A stretch of 64,000 nt of DNA from Chloroflexota bacterium (lineage in GTDB: Bacteria > Chloroflexota > Limnocylindria > Limnocylindrales > CSP1-4), in the NCBI GenBank assembly GCA_026004015.1, contig BPIH01000001.1:272398-336397 (forward strand). The letters are read 5' to 3'. Under the pieces are notes generated by a model. That model was not told where the DNA came from, ran no database searches, and was given only the letters and a program-made list of their open reading frames with translations. The first letter of the stretch is position 1. The number at the start of each line of letters is the position of its first letter. Below are positions 26,420 to 36,200 of this stretch, piece by piece. A program made the translations under genes and the position numbers.

Positions 26420-28735
26420 ATGAGTACTGATTTCCCCGGCCAGCCTCCGTCGAGCGACGAGACCACCCCGGACCCGGCGACCAACCGACCCCGGCTCCGC
26501 GTCGATGGGTGGCTCGTCTTCGGCACCCTCCTCTTCCTCGGCAGTGCCGCCGTCTGGACTTGGGTCGGTGCCCCCAAGGCAGCGCCCGCGTGGCCGGTCA
26601 CCGTGCCCCTCGCCCTCGCCGGAGCGGTCATCATCGGGGCACGTCTGGCGATCCAGGTCTCGGCGGAGCGAGCCAGTGCCGAACGACTCACCCGCCACCA
26701 CGCCGACCGGCTCGCCACCGTCCTCCGGATCGCCGCCCGGCTCGCCTCGAGCTTCGATCGGGGAGCCATCCTCCAGACCATCGTCACCGAGACGAGGCGC
26801 GTCCTGGGCGTCGACGCGACTTCGATCCGGATCCTCGAAGGCGACCGCCTGGAGCTCGTGGCCTGGAGCGGCATGAGCGACGAAGTCGCCGCTCGCCTGC
26901 CCGCCATCACCTCGACCGAGGGCCGCTTCGGGGTCGTCCTTCGAACGGGGCAGCCGTGGATCCGCCACCGAGTCGACCCGACCGAGCCCGGGGCGGGCTA
27001 CGAGCGCTACCGCGGAGTCCTCGAGTTCGCCGCCGACATCGTCGTTCCCCTCACCCTCCACGAGAAGGTCATCGGCGTGCTCACCGCCGTCAGCGATCGA
27101 CCTCGGGACTGGACGGCGAGCGACGTCGAGTTCCTCATCGCCCTCGCCGGCCACGCCGCCATCGCCCTCGAGAACGCCGACCTCGTCGCTCGGACCCGCC
27201 AGCGGGTGGCGGAGCTGGAGGTTTTGCGGGCAGCGTCGGCCCGCTTGTCGCGGGAGAACACCCTCGAATCGGTCGGTCGGGCCATCGTCGAGGAGACGCG
27301 TCGGATCATCGACTACCACAACGCCCGGGTCTATCTCGTCGAGCCGCCCGACGACATCGTCCCCATCGCCTTCGAAGGGCGCGTCGGTGCCTACGATCAG
27401 GTCGACCTCGCCCTCCTCCGGACAAAGCTCGGGGTCGGGCTGACAGGCTGGGTCGCCCTGACCGGAACGCCCCTCGTCGTGCCCGACGCCAACGCCGACC
27501 CGCGCGCTGCCACGATCCCCGGGACCGACGACGTCGACGAATCGATGCTCGTCGTCCCGATGCGCTACGACGAGCGGACCATCGGGGTCATCACCGTTTC
27601 GAAGCTCGGGCTCGGCCAGTTCGACGAGGAGGACCTCCGGCTCCTTTCCATCCTTGCCGACCATGCTGCCACGGCGGTCGAGACGGTTCGCCTCCTCGAG
27701 CGGACGGGCCGGCTCGCCCGCGATCTGCAGCGGATCGTCGACATGTCCCGCGACCTCGCCCGCTCCCTGGAGCCGCGGGCCGTGGCTGACGCCATGGCCC
27801 GCCACCTCGCCGGTGCGGCGGAGATGGAGGGCTGCGTCATCAGCTCCTGGGATCGGCAGCGGAACCGGCTCATCACCTTCGGGGTCTACCCGCCGAACCG
27901 CGAGGTTTCGGCCGAGTTCTCCCTCGCCGCCTACCCGGAGACGCGCCGCGTCCTCCGAGAGCAGGTCGTCAGCCAGATCCGGGTCGACGACCCGGGGGCC
28001 GACCCGGCCGAGGTGGCCCTCCTCCGCCGGGAGGGCTGGCAGTCCCTCGTCATGCTCCCCCTCCTGGCACGAGGCGAGACGATCGGGCTCGTCGAGCTGG
28101 AAGCGACCGGGTCGGTCGTCCTCGACGCGCCGACCCTCGAGCTCGTCACCGCGATGGCGAGCGAGGCGGCGATGGCGCTCGAGAACGCCCAGCTCTACGC
28201 CGACGCCCGGCGCCTCGCCGACCGCGATCCGCTGACCGACGCTTACAACCACCGCGCCTTCCACCAACGGCTTGGCGAGGAGATCTTGCGGGCCGGCCGG
28301 TCGCGGCGACCCCTTGGCCTCCTCATGCTCGATCTCGACGGCTTCAAGCTCGTCAACGACACCCTGGGTCACCCCTTCGGCGACCGGGTCCTGGCCTGGG
28401 TTGCGACGGTCGTCCGCGGGACGCTCCGGGCGTCTGACGTCCTCGCTCGCTACGGTGGTGACGAGTTCGCCGTCATCCTCCCGGACGCTGACCGGGTGGC
28501 CGCCGAACGGACCGCCGATCGGATCACGACCGCCCTCGCCGAACGGCCCTTCGTCTCCGAGGGCGGCCCGGTTCCGGTCGGGGTTTCCATCGGGATCGCC
28601 ACCTACCCGGCCGACGGGCGGACGGGCGCCGAGCTCATTGCGGCCGCCGACGCCGCGCTCTACGCCCGGAAGCGGGCCCGCACCGAGAACCGGGCGGAGC
28701 GGCGGCGGGTCGGGCGAAAGGCGGCGGTCGGGTAG
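26420..28735 (+). CDS. Membrane-anchored GAF-domain diguanylate cyclase (GGDEF)
   Basis: About 771 residues from ATG 26420. Two membrane helices (about 35-80: WLVFGTLLFLGSAAVWTWV and TVPLALAGAVIIGARLAI) are followed by three GAF-type sensor domains: about 95-265 (RIAARLASSFDRGAILQTIV), 280-440 (RLSRENTLESVGRAIVEETR) and 455-615 (SRDLARSLEPRAVADAMARH). The GGDEF domain begins at DRDPLTDAYNHRAFHQRL and carries an intact active site RYGGDEFAVI (GGDEF at about 679-683) and, five residues before, an RxxD inhibitory site (RASD). It should make cyclic di-GMP from GTP in response to ligand or redox signals read by the GAF domains. No EAL domain is present. The start is the first in-frame ATG after an open but unconserved stretch and has no clear Shine-Dalgarno. 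Confidence 0.9.
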   Translation: MSTDFPGQPPSSDETTPDPATNRPRLRVDGWLVFGTLLFLGSAAVWTWVGAPKAAPAWPVTVPLALAGAVIIGARLAIQVSAERASAERLTRHHADRLATVLRIAARLASSFDRGAILQTIVTETRRVLGVDATSIRILEGDRLELVAWSGMSDEVAARLPAITSTEGRFGVVLRTGQPWIRHRVDPTEPGAGYERYRGVLEFAADIVVPLTLHEKVIGVLTAVSDRPRDWTASDVEFLIALAGHAAIALENADLVARTRQRVAELEVLRAASARLSRENTLESVGRAIVEETRRIIDYHNARVYLVEPPDDIVPIAFEGRVGAYDQVDLALLRTKLGVGLTGWVALTGTPLVVPDANADPRAATIPGTDDVDESMLVVPMRYDERTIGVITVSKLGLGQFDEEDLRLLSILADHAATAVETVRLLERTGRLARDLQRIVDMSRDLARSLEPRAVADAMARHLAGAAEMEGCVISSWDRQRNRLITFGVYPPNREVSAEFSLAAYPETRRVLREQVVSQIRVDDPGADPAEVALLRREGWQSLVMLPLLARGETIGLVELEATGSVVLDAPTLELVTAMASEAAMALENAQLYADARRLADRDPLTDAYNHRAFHQRLGEEILRAGRSRRPLGLLMLDLDGFKLVNDTLGHPFGDRVLAWVATVVRGTLRASDVLARYGGDEFAVILPDADRVAAERTADRITTALAERPFVSEGGPVPVGVSIGIATYPADGRTGAELIAAADAALYARKRARTENRAERRRVGRKAAVG

Positions 28736-28890
28736 GGCTCGACCGAGTCGGGTAGGCTCGGCCGGTCGCGGCCGGTTCGCCATTCCGGATCCGGTTGGCC
28801 GTCGCGGAACGGCTATGCGCCATCGGCGCCGCTGCGCGCCATCAGGGCCGGTGCGCGCGCTCCGGGGCCGGCTCGCGCCACCGGGGGCGC

Positions 28891-28903
28891 TACCCTGTTG
28901 GCG
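28891..28903 (+). promoter_or_regulatory. Leaderless-type -10 box before polX
   Basis: TACCCT (28891-28896) is followed by six bases and the GTG start of polX. This is the same spacing seen before abiEii, the P1B ATPase gene and mscS. No ribosome-binding site is present between them. Confidence 0.5.
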
Positions 28904-30774
28904 TGCCACGTCGACCGCCGACCGCCACCGCCGACGTCCCATCGACCGCCGTCGAGGAACCGCCCCTCCTCTCGAACGCCGAGATCGCCCGGATCCTCCA
29001 CGAGATCGGCGACATCCTCGAGGTCAAGGGCGAGGTCGTCTACAAGACCGTCGCCTACCACCGCGCCGCCGACGAGATCGCCCGTCATCCCGTCGAGGTC
29101 GCCCGGGCCTATCGGGAGGGCCGTCCGCCGACCATTCCCGGAGTCGGCAAGGCGATCGCGGAGAAGCTCGAGGAGCTCGCCCGGACCGGCCGCCTCGCCT
29201 ACTACGAGCGCCTCCGGGAGGAGTTCCCGGCCTCCCTCCTCGCCCTCCTGGAAATCCCCGGCGTCGGGCCGAAGACGGTCAAGCTCCTCTACGAGCAGCT
29301 CGGGATCGATTCCATCGAGGACCTCCGACGGGCGGCCGAGGCGGGTCGGCTCCGGAGCCTGCGGGGCTTCTCGGCGAAGGCCGAGCAGTCGATCCTGGCC
29401 GGTATCGCCGCCCTCGAGCGGCGCCCGGGGCGGATGCTCCTCGACCGGGCCGCCACCCACGTCGCGGCCATCGAGGGCGCCCTGGCCGGTACCCCGGGCC
29501 TCCGTCGACTCGTGGCGGCGGGTTCGTACCGGCGCCGGGTCGAGACCATCGGCGACCTCGACCTGCTCGCCGAAACCGACGAGCCGGAGGCCGTCGTCGA
29601 GCGGGTGACGACCCTGCCCGAGGTCGAGCGGGTCCTCGGCCGGGGGAGCCACAAGGCCTCCGTCGTCCTCCGCGGCGGCCCCCAGGTCGACTGCATGATC
29701 ATGCCGCCGGGCGCCGCCGGAACCTACCTCGTCCACTTCACCGGCAGCAAGGCCCACAACGTCCGCCTTCGAGCCCGGGCTCGGGACCGCGGCTGGAGCC
29801 TGTCGGAGCACGGCTTCCTCCGGCTCGGCCCGGATGGGGAACCGCTGGCGGGGGCGGAGGCCGAGCTCCGAACCTTCGCCACCGAAGCCGAGGTCTACGG
29901 GTTCCTCGAGCTGCCGTACATCGAGCCCGAGCTTCGGGAGGACCGGGGCGAGATCGAGGCCGCCCTGGCCGGCCGGCTGCCGCGCCTCGTCGAGCGGAGC
30001 GACCTCCGCGGCGACCTCCACTGCCATTCCGACTGGTCGGACGGGGTCCACGACATCGCCACGATGGCCGAGGCGGCAAGGCGAGCCGGCCTCGAGTACA
30101 TCGTCCTCACCGACCACACGGTCAGTCTCGCCATCGCCCGGGGCCTCGATCCGGCCCGCTTCGCGGCCCAACGGGCGGTCGTGGCGGAGCTGAACGCCCG
30201 CTACGAGGCCGAGGAACGGGATGGACGGATCCCGCCCGGAGGGTCGCCGGCGGGGTTCCGGATCCTCCACGGTTGCGAGCTGGAGATCCGCGCCGACGGC
30301 TCCCTCGACCTCCCGGGCGAGGTCCTGGCCGGGTTCGACCTCGTCGTCGCCTCGCTCCACGTCGGCCGGCGCCAGCCTCGGGAGCGATTGACGGCGCGGG
30401 TCCTGGCGGCGATCCGGAACCCGCACGTCGACGTCATCGCCCACCCGGCGGGACGGATCATCGGCGAGCGGGACGATCTCGACCTCGACTGGGACGCCGT
30501 CTTCGAGGCGGCCGCCGAGGCGGGGACCGCCCTCGAGCTGAACGGGTCGCCCCACCGGCTCGATCTCTCGGCCGAGCGGGCGCGGCAGGCGGTCGCGGCC
30601 GGTTGCCTGCTGGCCATCGACTCGGACGCGCACCGGACGACGGAGTTCAGCCACCTCGATTGGGGGGTCTCCCAGGCTCGGCGGGGCTGGGTCGAGGCGA
30701 CCTCGGTGGTGAACGCGCGCTCCCGCGCCGAGCTCCTTGCCTGGGCAGCGGGGAAGGCGGACCGAGGTGGTTGA
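28903..30774 (+). CDS. polX: DNA polymerase/3'-5' exonuclease PolX
   Basis: A 623-residue bacterial family X polymerase for gap filling in base-excision repair. The 8-kDa/helix-hairpin-helix part is seen in LSNAEIARILHEIGDILEVK, IPGVGKAIAEKL and LLEIPGVGPKTVKLLYEQLG. The nucleotidyltransferase palm has GSYRRRVETIGDLDLLAE with the paired Asp residues and the third acidic residue in QVDCMIM. The C-terminal PHP exonuclease domain shows DLHCHSDWSDG, LTDHT, HGCELEI, ASLHVGR, DVIAHPAGR and LLAIDSDAH, all metal-binding positions in order. GTG 28903 gives the usual N-terminus and lies six bases after a TACCCT box. The 3' end overlaps the next gene. The length is slightly above the usual 570-580. Confidence 0.93.
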   Translation: MPRRPPTATADVPSTAVEEPPLLSNAEIARILHEIGDILEVKGEVVYKTVAYHRAADEIARHPVEVARAYREGRPPTIPGVGKAIAEKLEELARTGRLAYYERLREEFPASLLALLEIPGVGPKTVKLLYEQLGIDSIEDLRRAAEAGRLRSLRGFSAKAEQSILAGIAALERRPGRMLLDRAATHVAAIEGALAGTPGLRRLVAAGSYRRRVETIGDLDLLAETDEPEAVVERVTTLPEVERVLGRGSHKASVVLRGGPQVDCMIMPPGAAGTYLVHFTGSKAHNVRLRARARDRGWSLSEHGFLRLGPDGEPLAGAEAELRTFATEAEVYGFLELPYIEPELREDRGEIEAALAGRLPRLVERSDLRGDLHCHSDWSDGVHDIATMAEAARRAGLEYIVLTDHTVSLAIARGLDPARFAAQRAVVAELNARYEAEERDGRIPPGGSPAGFRILHGCELEIRADGSLDLPGEVLAGFDLVVASLHVGRRQPRERLTARVLAAIRNPHVDVIAHPAGRIIGERDDLDLDWDAVFEAAAEAGTALELNGSPHRLDLSAERARQAVAAGCLLAIDSDAHRTTEFSHLDWGVSQARRGWVEATSVVNARSRAELLAWAAGKADRGG

Positions 30775-31612
30775 GGCATCCTCCGAGCATCCCCTCGTCT
30801 CTGCGCCGACGGCCGGCCGGCGCCAGCTCGCCCTGGCCCTCGTCGTCGTCGGCGGGTTGTCGGTCCTCGTCGACCCGCCGGTGCTCTGGCTCGTCGGTGC
30901 GCTCCTGGCGGTGGCCATGGGGCTCGGCACGCTCCAGATCCTCGGGGAGCGGCAGGCCCGGGGCGTGGCGGTCGAGGCCCTCATCCTGCCGGCGATCCTC
31001 GCCGTGGCGACGGTCGGCGTCGTCCGGCTCGTGCCCCTCGGGCTCGGGCTCGTCCCCGTCCTGGCCGTGGCCGCCTTCGGTCTCGACCGGCTCGTCGTCC
31101 TGGAGGCCCGGATCGACGCCTCGGAGCGGGGGCCGTCGAGGGACGACCGGGCAGCCGTCCTGACCCTCGGGCTCGGGCTCGCCTTCGCCGCATTCGTCGG
31201 GGTCGCGGGGACCATTCCGGGAGGCCTCGTCCCGGGCCCCGGAGAGGTGCCCCCCATCGCAGGCGGGGACCTGGTGGCGCTCGTCGGTCTCGACGCCCTC
31301 GTCGGGGCGGCCCTCGGGTACCGGTTCGCGGCGTTGCGGGAGCCGTCCATTCGGGGGGCGCTCCTGGCGGCGGCGACGTACGCGGGGGTGGTCGCCATTG
31401 CGGCGGGTGTCCTCCGGCTCCTCGCCCTGCCGCGGCTCGTCGGGCCGGCCGTCCTCACCCTCGTCGTCTTCCTCTGGGATGCCGTCCACGGGGACACGCT
31501 CCACGCTCGGCGGCCGTGGCGGTTCTGGGACGTCCGACGGCTCGTCGAGCTCGTCGTCCTGGCCGTGCTCGGGGTGCTCGTCGTGGTCCTGAACAGTCGG
31601 CTCGTGGGCTGA
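30767..31612 (+). CDS. Polytopic membrane protein of unknown function
   Basis: About 281 residues with seven or eight hydrophobic segments (for example LALALVVVGGLSVLVDPPVL; ALILPAILAVATVGVVRLVP; LTLGLGLAFAAFVGVAGTIP; LVELVVLAVLGVLVVVLNSR). Charged loops are short and no catalytic motif is recognisable. GTG 30767 overlaps the stop of polX, which implies coupled translation; the pairing may be only positional. It could be a small transporter or a scaffold; I do not assign a function. Confidence 0.7.
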   Translation: MVEASSEHPLVSAPTAGRRQLALALVVVGGLSVLVDPPVLWLVGALLAVAMGLGTLQILGERQARGVAVEALILPAILAVATVGVVRLVPLGLGLVPVLAVAAFGLDRLVVLEARIDASERGPSRDDRAAVLTLGLGLAFAAFVGVAGTIPGGLVPGPGEVPPIAGGDLVALVGLDALVGAALGYRFAALREPSIRGALLAAATYAGVVAIAAGVLRLLALPRLVGPAVLTLVVFLWDAVHGDTLHARRPWRFWDVRRLVELVVLAVLGVLVVVLNSRLVG

Positions 31613-32110
31613 CGCGGCGGGGGTCGCCGCCCCTGCCGCTCGCCGGTCCGGCCCCCTCGCCGCCGGCCCCCTCGCCGCCGGCCGCCCCACTCGCCGGTCT
31701 GCCCAGCCGCTCGGGCGGCGGTGTTCACGCCCCGCTCCTCGGCGTACGCGGAGAGGAGGTCCGCCCAGCCGCTCGATGGGCGGTGTTTTGGGAACACCAA
31801 AGGGGCCAAAGCGCTCGCTCCGCCGACACCGGTACCCGGGATTGGGTGTTCCAGGTGCACACGGTCGGGGGCGCGGTCGGGCACCCGGTCGGGGGCACGG
31901 GTAGGGACACGGCCGGGGGCGCGGCCGAGCTGGCGCCAATCCGCCGCCGAGCACAGCGGCTCGGATCCCCAGGAGGCCGGCTGCCGGGCGCCGGCCGGGG
32001 TGCTCCTGACCGTCGGCTGCCGGTGCGAGCTCGCCGCCGAGCACAGCGGCTCGAGACCGTCCCCGACGAAGGGCCACCGCCCGGCGCCGGGTCCCGGCGG
32101 CCCGGATGCG
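31613..32110. other. 500-bp intergenic region with repeats
   Basis: Non-coding by appearance. It holds TGTTTTGGGAACACCAAAGG (from about 31783) and GATTGGGTGTTCCAGG (31840-31856), which match the inverted copies at 26.0-26.2 kb. A 22-bp exact direct repeat containing GCCGAGCACAGCGGCTCG occurs at 31942-31963 and 32032-32053, 90 bp apart. Short GGTCGGGGGC(A/G)CGG repeats lie between 31865 and 31925. Confidence 0.6.
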
Positions 32111-32139
32111 TTGACAGGAGCCCACGTGGGTGCTACAAA
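32111..32139 (+). promoter_or_regulatory. Strong sigma-A-type promoter of the TPR gene
   Basis: TTGACA (32111-32116), a 17-bp spacer and TACAAA (32134-32139), preceded by TG one base upstream (TGCTACAAA), form the best promoter match in the window. Transcription should start near 32146, leaving about 115 bases of leader before the GTG at 32262. Confidence 0.7.
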
Positions 32140-32261
32140 CCCTCGGCTTCGCCGCTCGCACCATCGAGCGAGCGAGACCTGGCCGTCAGGCCGGACGGAC
32201 TGCGGCACCGACCCCGATGCGGAGGACGCTGGACCACCGACAGCGAAAGGACGAAGAGCGG

Positions 32262-33122
32262 GTGACCTTCCCAGACCTCGAACCCACGACCACCACGACG
32301 GCGACGAACACGACCCGCCTGAAGCGGCAGCTCGCCGAGCAGGCCATCGCCCAGGCGACGAAGGGCGACTGGGCGACTGCCGCCGAGACGAACCGCAAGA
32401 TCCTCGAGCTCGGCCCCGACGTCGAGGCCGAGAACCGCCTCGCCAAGGCCCTCTGGGAGCTCGGACGCCTCGCCGAGGCGCGGGAGCACTACCAGAACGC
32501 CCTCGCCCTCGACCCGGGCAACCAGATCGCCGAGCGGAACGTGGCTCGCCTCCGGCTCCTCCTCTCCGAAGTCGGCGAGCAGACGATGCCGGCTCCGCCG
32601 GGGGCGAAGGCGCCGGCCTCGATCTTCGTCGAGGAGACCGGCAAGACCGGCTTCGCCTACCTCATCGATCTCGCACCGCCGGCTGTCCTCGCCCAGGCGA
32701 ACCCCGGCGACCTCGTCGATCTTCGGCCCGACGGCAACCGCCTCGTCGCCTACTGCAACGGCCTCCGCATCGGCGTCGTCGAGCCGCGAGTGGCGGCGCG
32801 CCTCCTGAAGCTCATCGCTGACGGCAACAAATACCTGGCCGGGATCACCTCCCTCGGCGATCGGGACGTCCGGCTCATCATCCGCGAGGTCTACCAGGAC
32901 CCCCGCAACTACGGGAAGGTGAGCTTCCCGACGGCGGCCAAGTCGACCGACCTCCGGCCCTACACGAAGGGGACCCTCCTCCGCGAGGACGAGGAGCTCG
33001 AGGAGGAGCTCGAGGAGGACGTCGAGGACGAGGAGATCGAGGATCTGGCCCGGGTCCTGCCGCCCGAGTCGACCTCCGACGAGGCCTTCGAGGAAGAGGA
33101 AATCGACCTGGACGAGGGCTAG
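32262..33122 (+). CDS. TPR-repeat protein with acidic C-terminal tail
   Basis: About 286 residues from GTG 32262; an in-frame ATG at 32217 is the alternative. Two to three tetratricopeptide-like helices (LAEQAIAQATKGDWATAAET; LAKALWELGRLAEAREHYQN with ALALDPGNQ) suggest protein binding. The middle part (SIFVEETGKTGFAYLIDLAP; NRLVAYCNGLRIGVVEPRVA; KYLAGITSLGDRDVRLIIRE; VYQDP) is a compact beta-rich domain I do not recognise. The end is strongly acidic (ELEEELEEDVEDEEIED), like basic-partner chaperone or nucleic-acid mimic tails. It has its own strong promoter and precedes the large methylase-like gene by 130 bp. Confidence 0.75.
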   Translation: MTFPDLEPTTTTTATNTTRLKRQLAEQAIAQATKGDWATAAETNRKILELGPDVEAENRLAKALWELGRLAEAREHYQNALALDPGNQIAERNVARLRLLLSEVGEQTMPAPPGAKAPASIFVEETGKTGFAYLIDLAPPAVLAQANPGDLVDLRPDGNRLVAYCNGLRIGVVEPRVAARLLKLIADGNKYLAGITSLGDRDVRLIIREVYQDPRNYGKVSFPTAAKSTDLRPYTKGTLLREDEELEEELEEDVEDEEIEDLARVLPPESTSDEAFEEEEIDLDEG

Positions 33123-33251
33123 GCAGCTGCGGGCCAAGGCGGACGACGGGGCGGGAGCCGCCCGACCGAGAGCGCCGGCCCATGCGCGTCCGACCACCCC
33201 GCTCGCCAGGTTAGGGGAGGGAGCCCGGCCCGACGTGGCACAATCGGGCCG

Positions 33252-36200
33252 ATGCCTCGCCCCGCATCCGGGGCCCGGAGCGATCCGATCCTCGGTCTGC
33301 CGGTCATCGATCGCCTCGCCCCGCCGCCGCCGGCGGCTGCGATCGCGGCCGTCGTCGACGCCCTCACGGCTCCCGGCGACATCGTCGTCGACCTCGCCGG
33401 GCGGGGCGGATGGATCGCCCGAGTCGCCCACGCCCGACGACGGAAGGCGATCAGCCTCGAGGCGGACCCCCTGGCGCGCCTGGCGGCCGAGATCGTCCTC
33501 CGGCCGCCCGACCTCCGACACCTCGACGCGACCGTCGCCGCCATCGGCGCCCGGGCCGTCGGCGAAACGAGCCTGCGCCTGGCCGCCGCCGACCACTTTC
33601 GAACCCACTGTCGCCGCTGCGGCCGACGGGTCGTCGCCGAAGACGTCGTCTGGCGCCTGATACCGGCCCGGGCCGACCCGAGAGGGCCGGGGGCGGCAGC
33701 GGAAGCCCGCGGCACCGGCGCCGAGCCCGAGTCCACCCCGACAGCCCGGCCGCCCAGCGGAGCTCCGGCCCCGCTTCCGTCGGGCCACCCCTGGTCCGAC
33801 GCCGAGCCGGTCGAGGTTCGCTACCGCTGTCCGGCCTGCGGCCCGGGAGCGGGTGCCCGCGACCCGGCCTCGGCACCGGTCGACGAGGCCGACCGGAGGC
33901 TCGCCGCCCGGGCCGGACTCGACGGGGCGGCTGCGGCCCGGGCCGCGCTCCGCGAGCGGTTCGCCGTCGACGATCGGCTGCCGACCCTGCCCGACGAGCT
34001 CCTCGATCTCGCCTCGCCCCGCCAGCTCGTCATCCTGGCCGCCGTCCTCGACGCCATCGAGGAGGGGCTTCGGGCGCCCGCCGTCGACGCCGCCCTCCGC
34101 TTCGCCCTCCTGGGTGCCATCCAGCAGACCGGGCGGACCCTCGGGCTCGGTGGTCGACCGACGGCCCTCCGCCTCGTCGGCGGTCGGGTCCGCCTCTCCG
34201 CCGAGGCCTGGCGCGAGCGGAACCCCTGGCTCGCCTTCGAAACCGGGATCCGGGTCGTCCGCGGCGTCGTCCAACGGCTCGAAGCGGACGATCCGGGAGC
34301 GCCGCCGGCGCGGTTCGGAGAGGACGTTCGAGCCCTCGTGGAGGGCCCGGCGACGGCGGTCGTTCGTCTCGCCACCCCGGCCGCCCTCGTCGCCCTCGCC
34401 GAGGAGGTCGCCGGACTGGAGGCCGAGTTCGGCCGCTCGCCGATCCGCCTCGCCGTCGTCGAGGCTCCGCCGGTGCCGTCGCCGGACCGCCTGCTGGCGG
34501 CCTACCACGCGGTCGGGTGGATTCTCGGCCGCGAGGCGGTGCGGCAGCTTCCCCTCGAGGTCCTCGCCGCGGGCGGCGTCGGTGGCTCCGGCTGGCCCCT
34601 GGTCGCCCTCCGGCGGAGTCTCGAGGGCTCGGCCGGGCTCCTGACTCCGGATGGCCGCGCCGTCGTCGTCGTCCGGGGGCTCGGGCTCGAACCCCTCGCC
34701 GGCGCGGCGGTCGCCGCGAGCCGAGCCGGCTACCGGCTCGCAGCCGTCGACCGGCACTCGGAGCCCGAAGCGGCCTGGACCCTCGAGCTCGAGCCGCCGC
34801 AGCGTGGGCTCGCGCCTTCGGCCGCGGCATGGCCTGGCGCCTGGGCGCCGGCGATCCGGCCCGATCCCCGGGTGCCGGCCCCTCCGGCGACCGATGGATC
34901 GGCACCTCCAGGCGTGGCGAGCCTCGCCGAGAGGCCCTTCTCTTGCTCGGAAGCGCTTCGGACGGTCGTCGACGCGTCGGTCGCCGTGCTCAAGTCGGCC
35001 GGCGAGCCGGTCGGGCGGGAGCGGCTCGTCGGCCCTCTCCTCGTGGCCCTCGACCGGAGCGGCCACCTCCGTCGGGCGGCCGTGGCGGAGGCGCCGCCCG
35101 CCGGTGTCGACCCCGCACGGCCCGCTGCCGAGAGCGTGCCGCCGCGGCAACCTGGGGCCGCGGCGCCGGCCTCGAACCCGTCGGCCGGTGGTCTCGGGGC
35201 GGCCGAGGCGGGGGCACGTTCCAGCCAGCACCTCGGCCAGCCCCCGAGCCAGCCCCTCGGCCAGCCCCCGAGCCAGCCCCGACGGACCGCGGTCTCGAGC
35301 GGCACCCCGCCGGCCGCGGTCGGTACGGCCACGGCCGTCGAGACGATCGTCTCCCTCCTCGAGGCGGCGGTCGAGGGCGGGGGGAGTCGCCGTCTCGCCG
35401 CGATCGGGGGAGAGCTCTGGCTCGCCGATCCCGGCGACCGGGCCGCCGCGGCCGACCCGATCTCCGACCGCATCGAGTGGGCCGTCCTGACCTTCCTCGC
35501 CACCGCCGCCCCGGCCGAGCCGGAGCGCGTCGTCGCCGCCGTCGAGGAGCGGCTCGGCCTCCGGGATCCCCTCGACCGTGCCCTCGTCCGGGCCTGCCTG
35601 GCGAGCTACGCCGTTCCCGCCGGCGACGGTCGCCTCGTCGCCGCCCGCGACGACCTCGTTCGACGGGCGAACGAGCACACCCGGGTCCTGGCCCGCCTCG
35701 TCGAGCTCGGCCACGCCCTCGGCTTCAACGTCTGGCTGCCGGCCCGCGAGCGGACGCGCCGGCACGGCGGAGGGACTCTCGAGGCCCTCCTCGGGGAGCG
35801 GGAGCGGCGCGCCCATCTCGGAGCCGTCCTCTCGGCCCCGACCGACGCTCTCGAGGCCCTCGATCTCGTCTGGTACGTCCGGAGCCGAGCCGTCTTCCTC
35901 TTCGAGGTCGAGTGGACGGCGATGCTCGCCGGCCCGGTCCTCCGGCGGGGCCCCCTCATCCCGACCGACGAGCGGATCGTCCGCTTCGTCGTCCTCGCTC
36001 CGGAGCGGCGCGCCCTGGCCCGGGCGAAGCTCGAGGGGTCGGCCTTCCTGCGGGCGACCCTCGAGGTCGACAACTGGCACATCCTCCTCTGGGACCAGCT
36101 CGACGCCTTCGCTGCCCTCCGGCCGCCGAGCCTCGCCGCCCTCGAGCCGTACCTCGGGCTCGATCCACCCGTCGAGCGGCCGACCGGCGATCAGCTCCCG

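Noticed and set aside
28272-31163. Plus-strand open frame of 963 codons across the cyclase and polX
   Set aside because: Composition is Arg/Pro/Ser-rich and motif-free; it overlaps two confidently identified genes in another frame.
32133-36080. A 1300-codon open frame on the minus strand opposite the TPR and methylase-like genes
   Set aside because: It is an antisense shadow of GC-rich codons (third-position G/C gives few stops). The protein has no domain pattern, whereas the plus-strand frames show recognisable motifs and starts.
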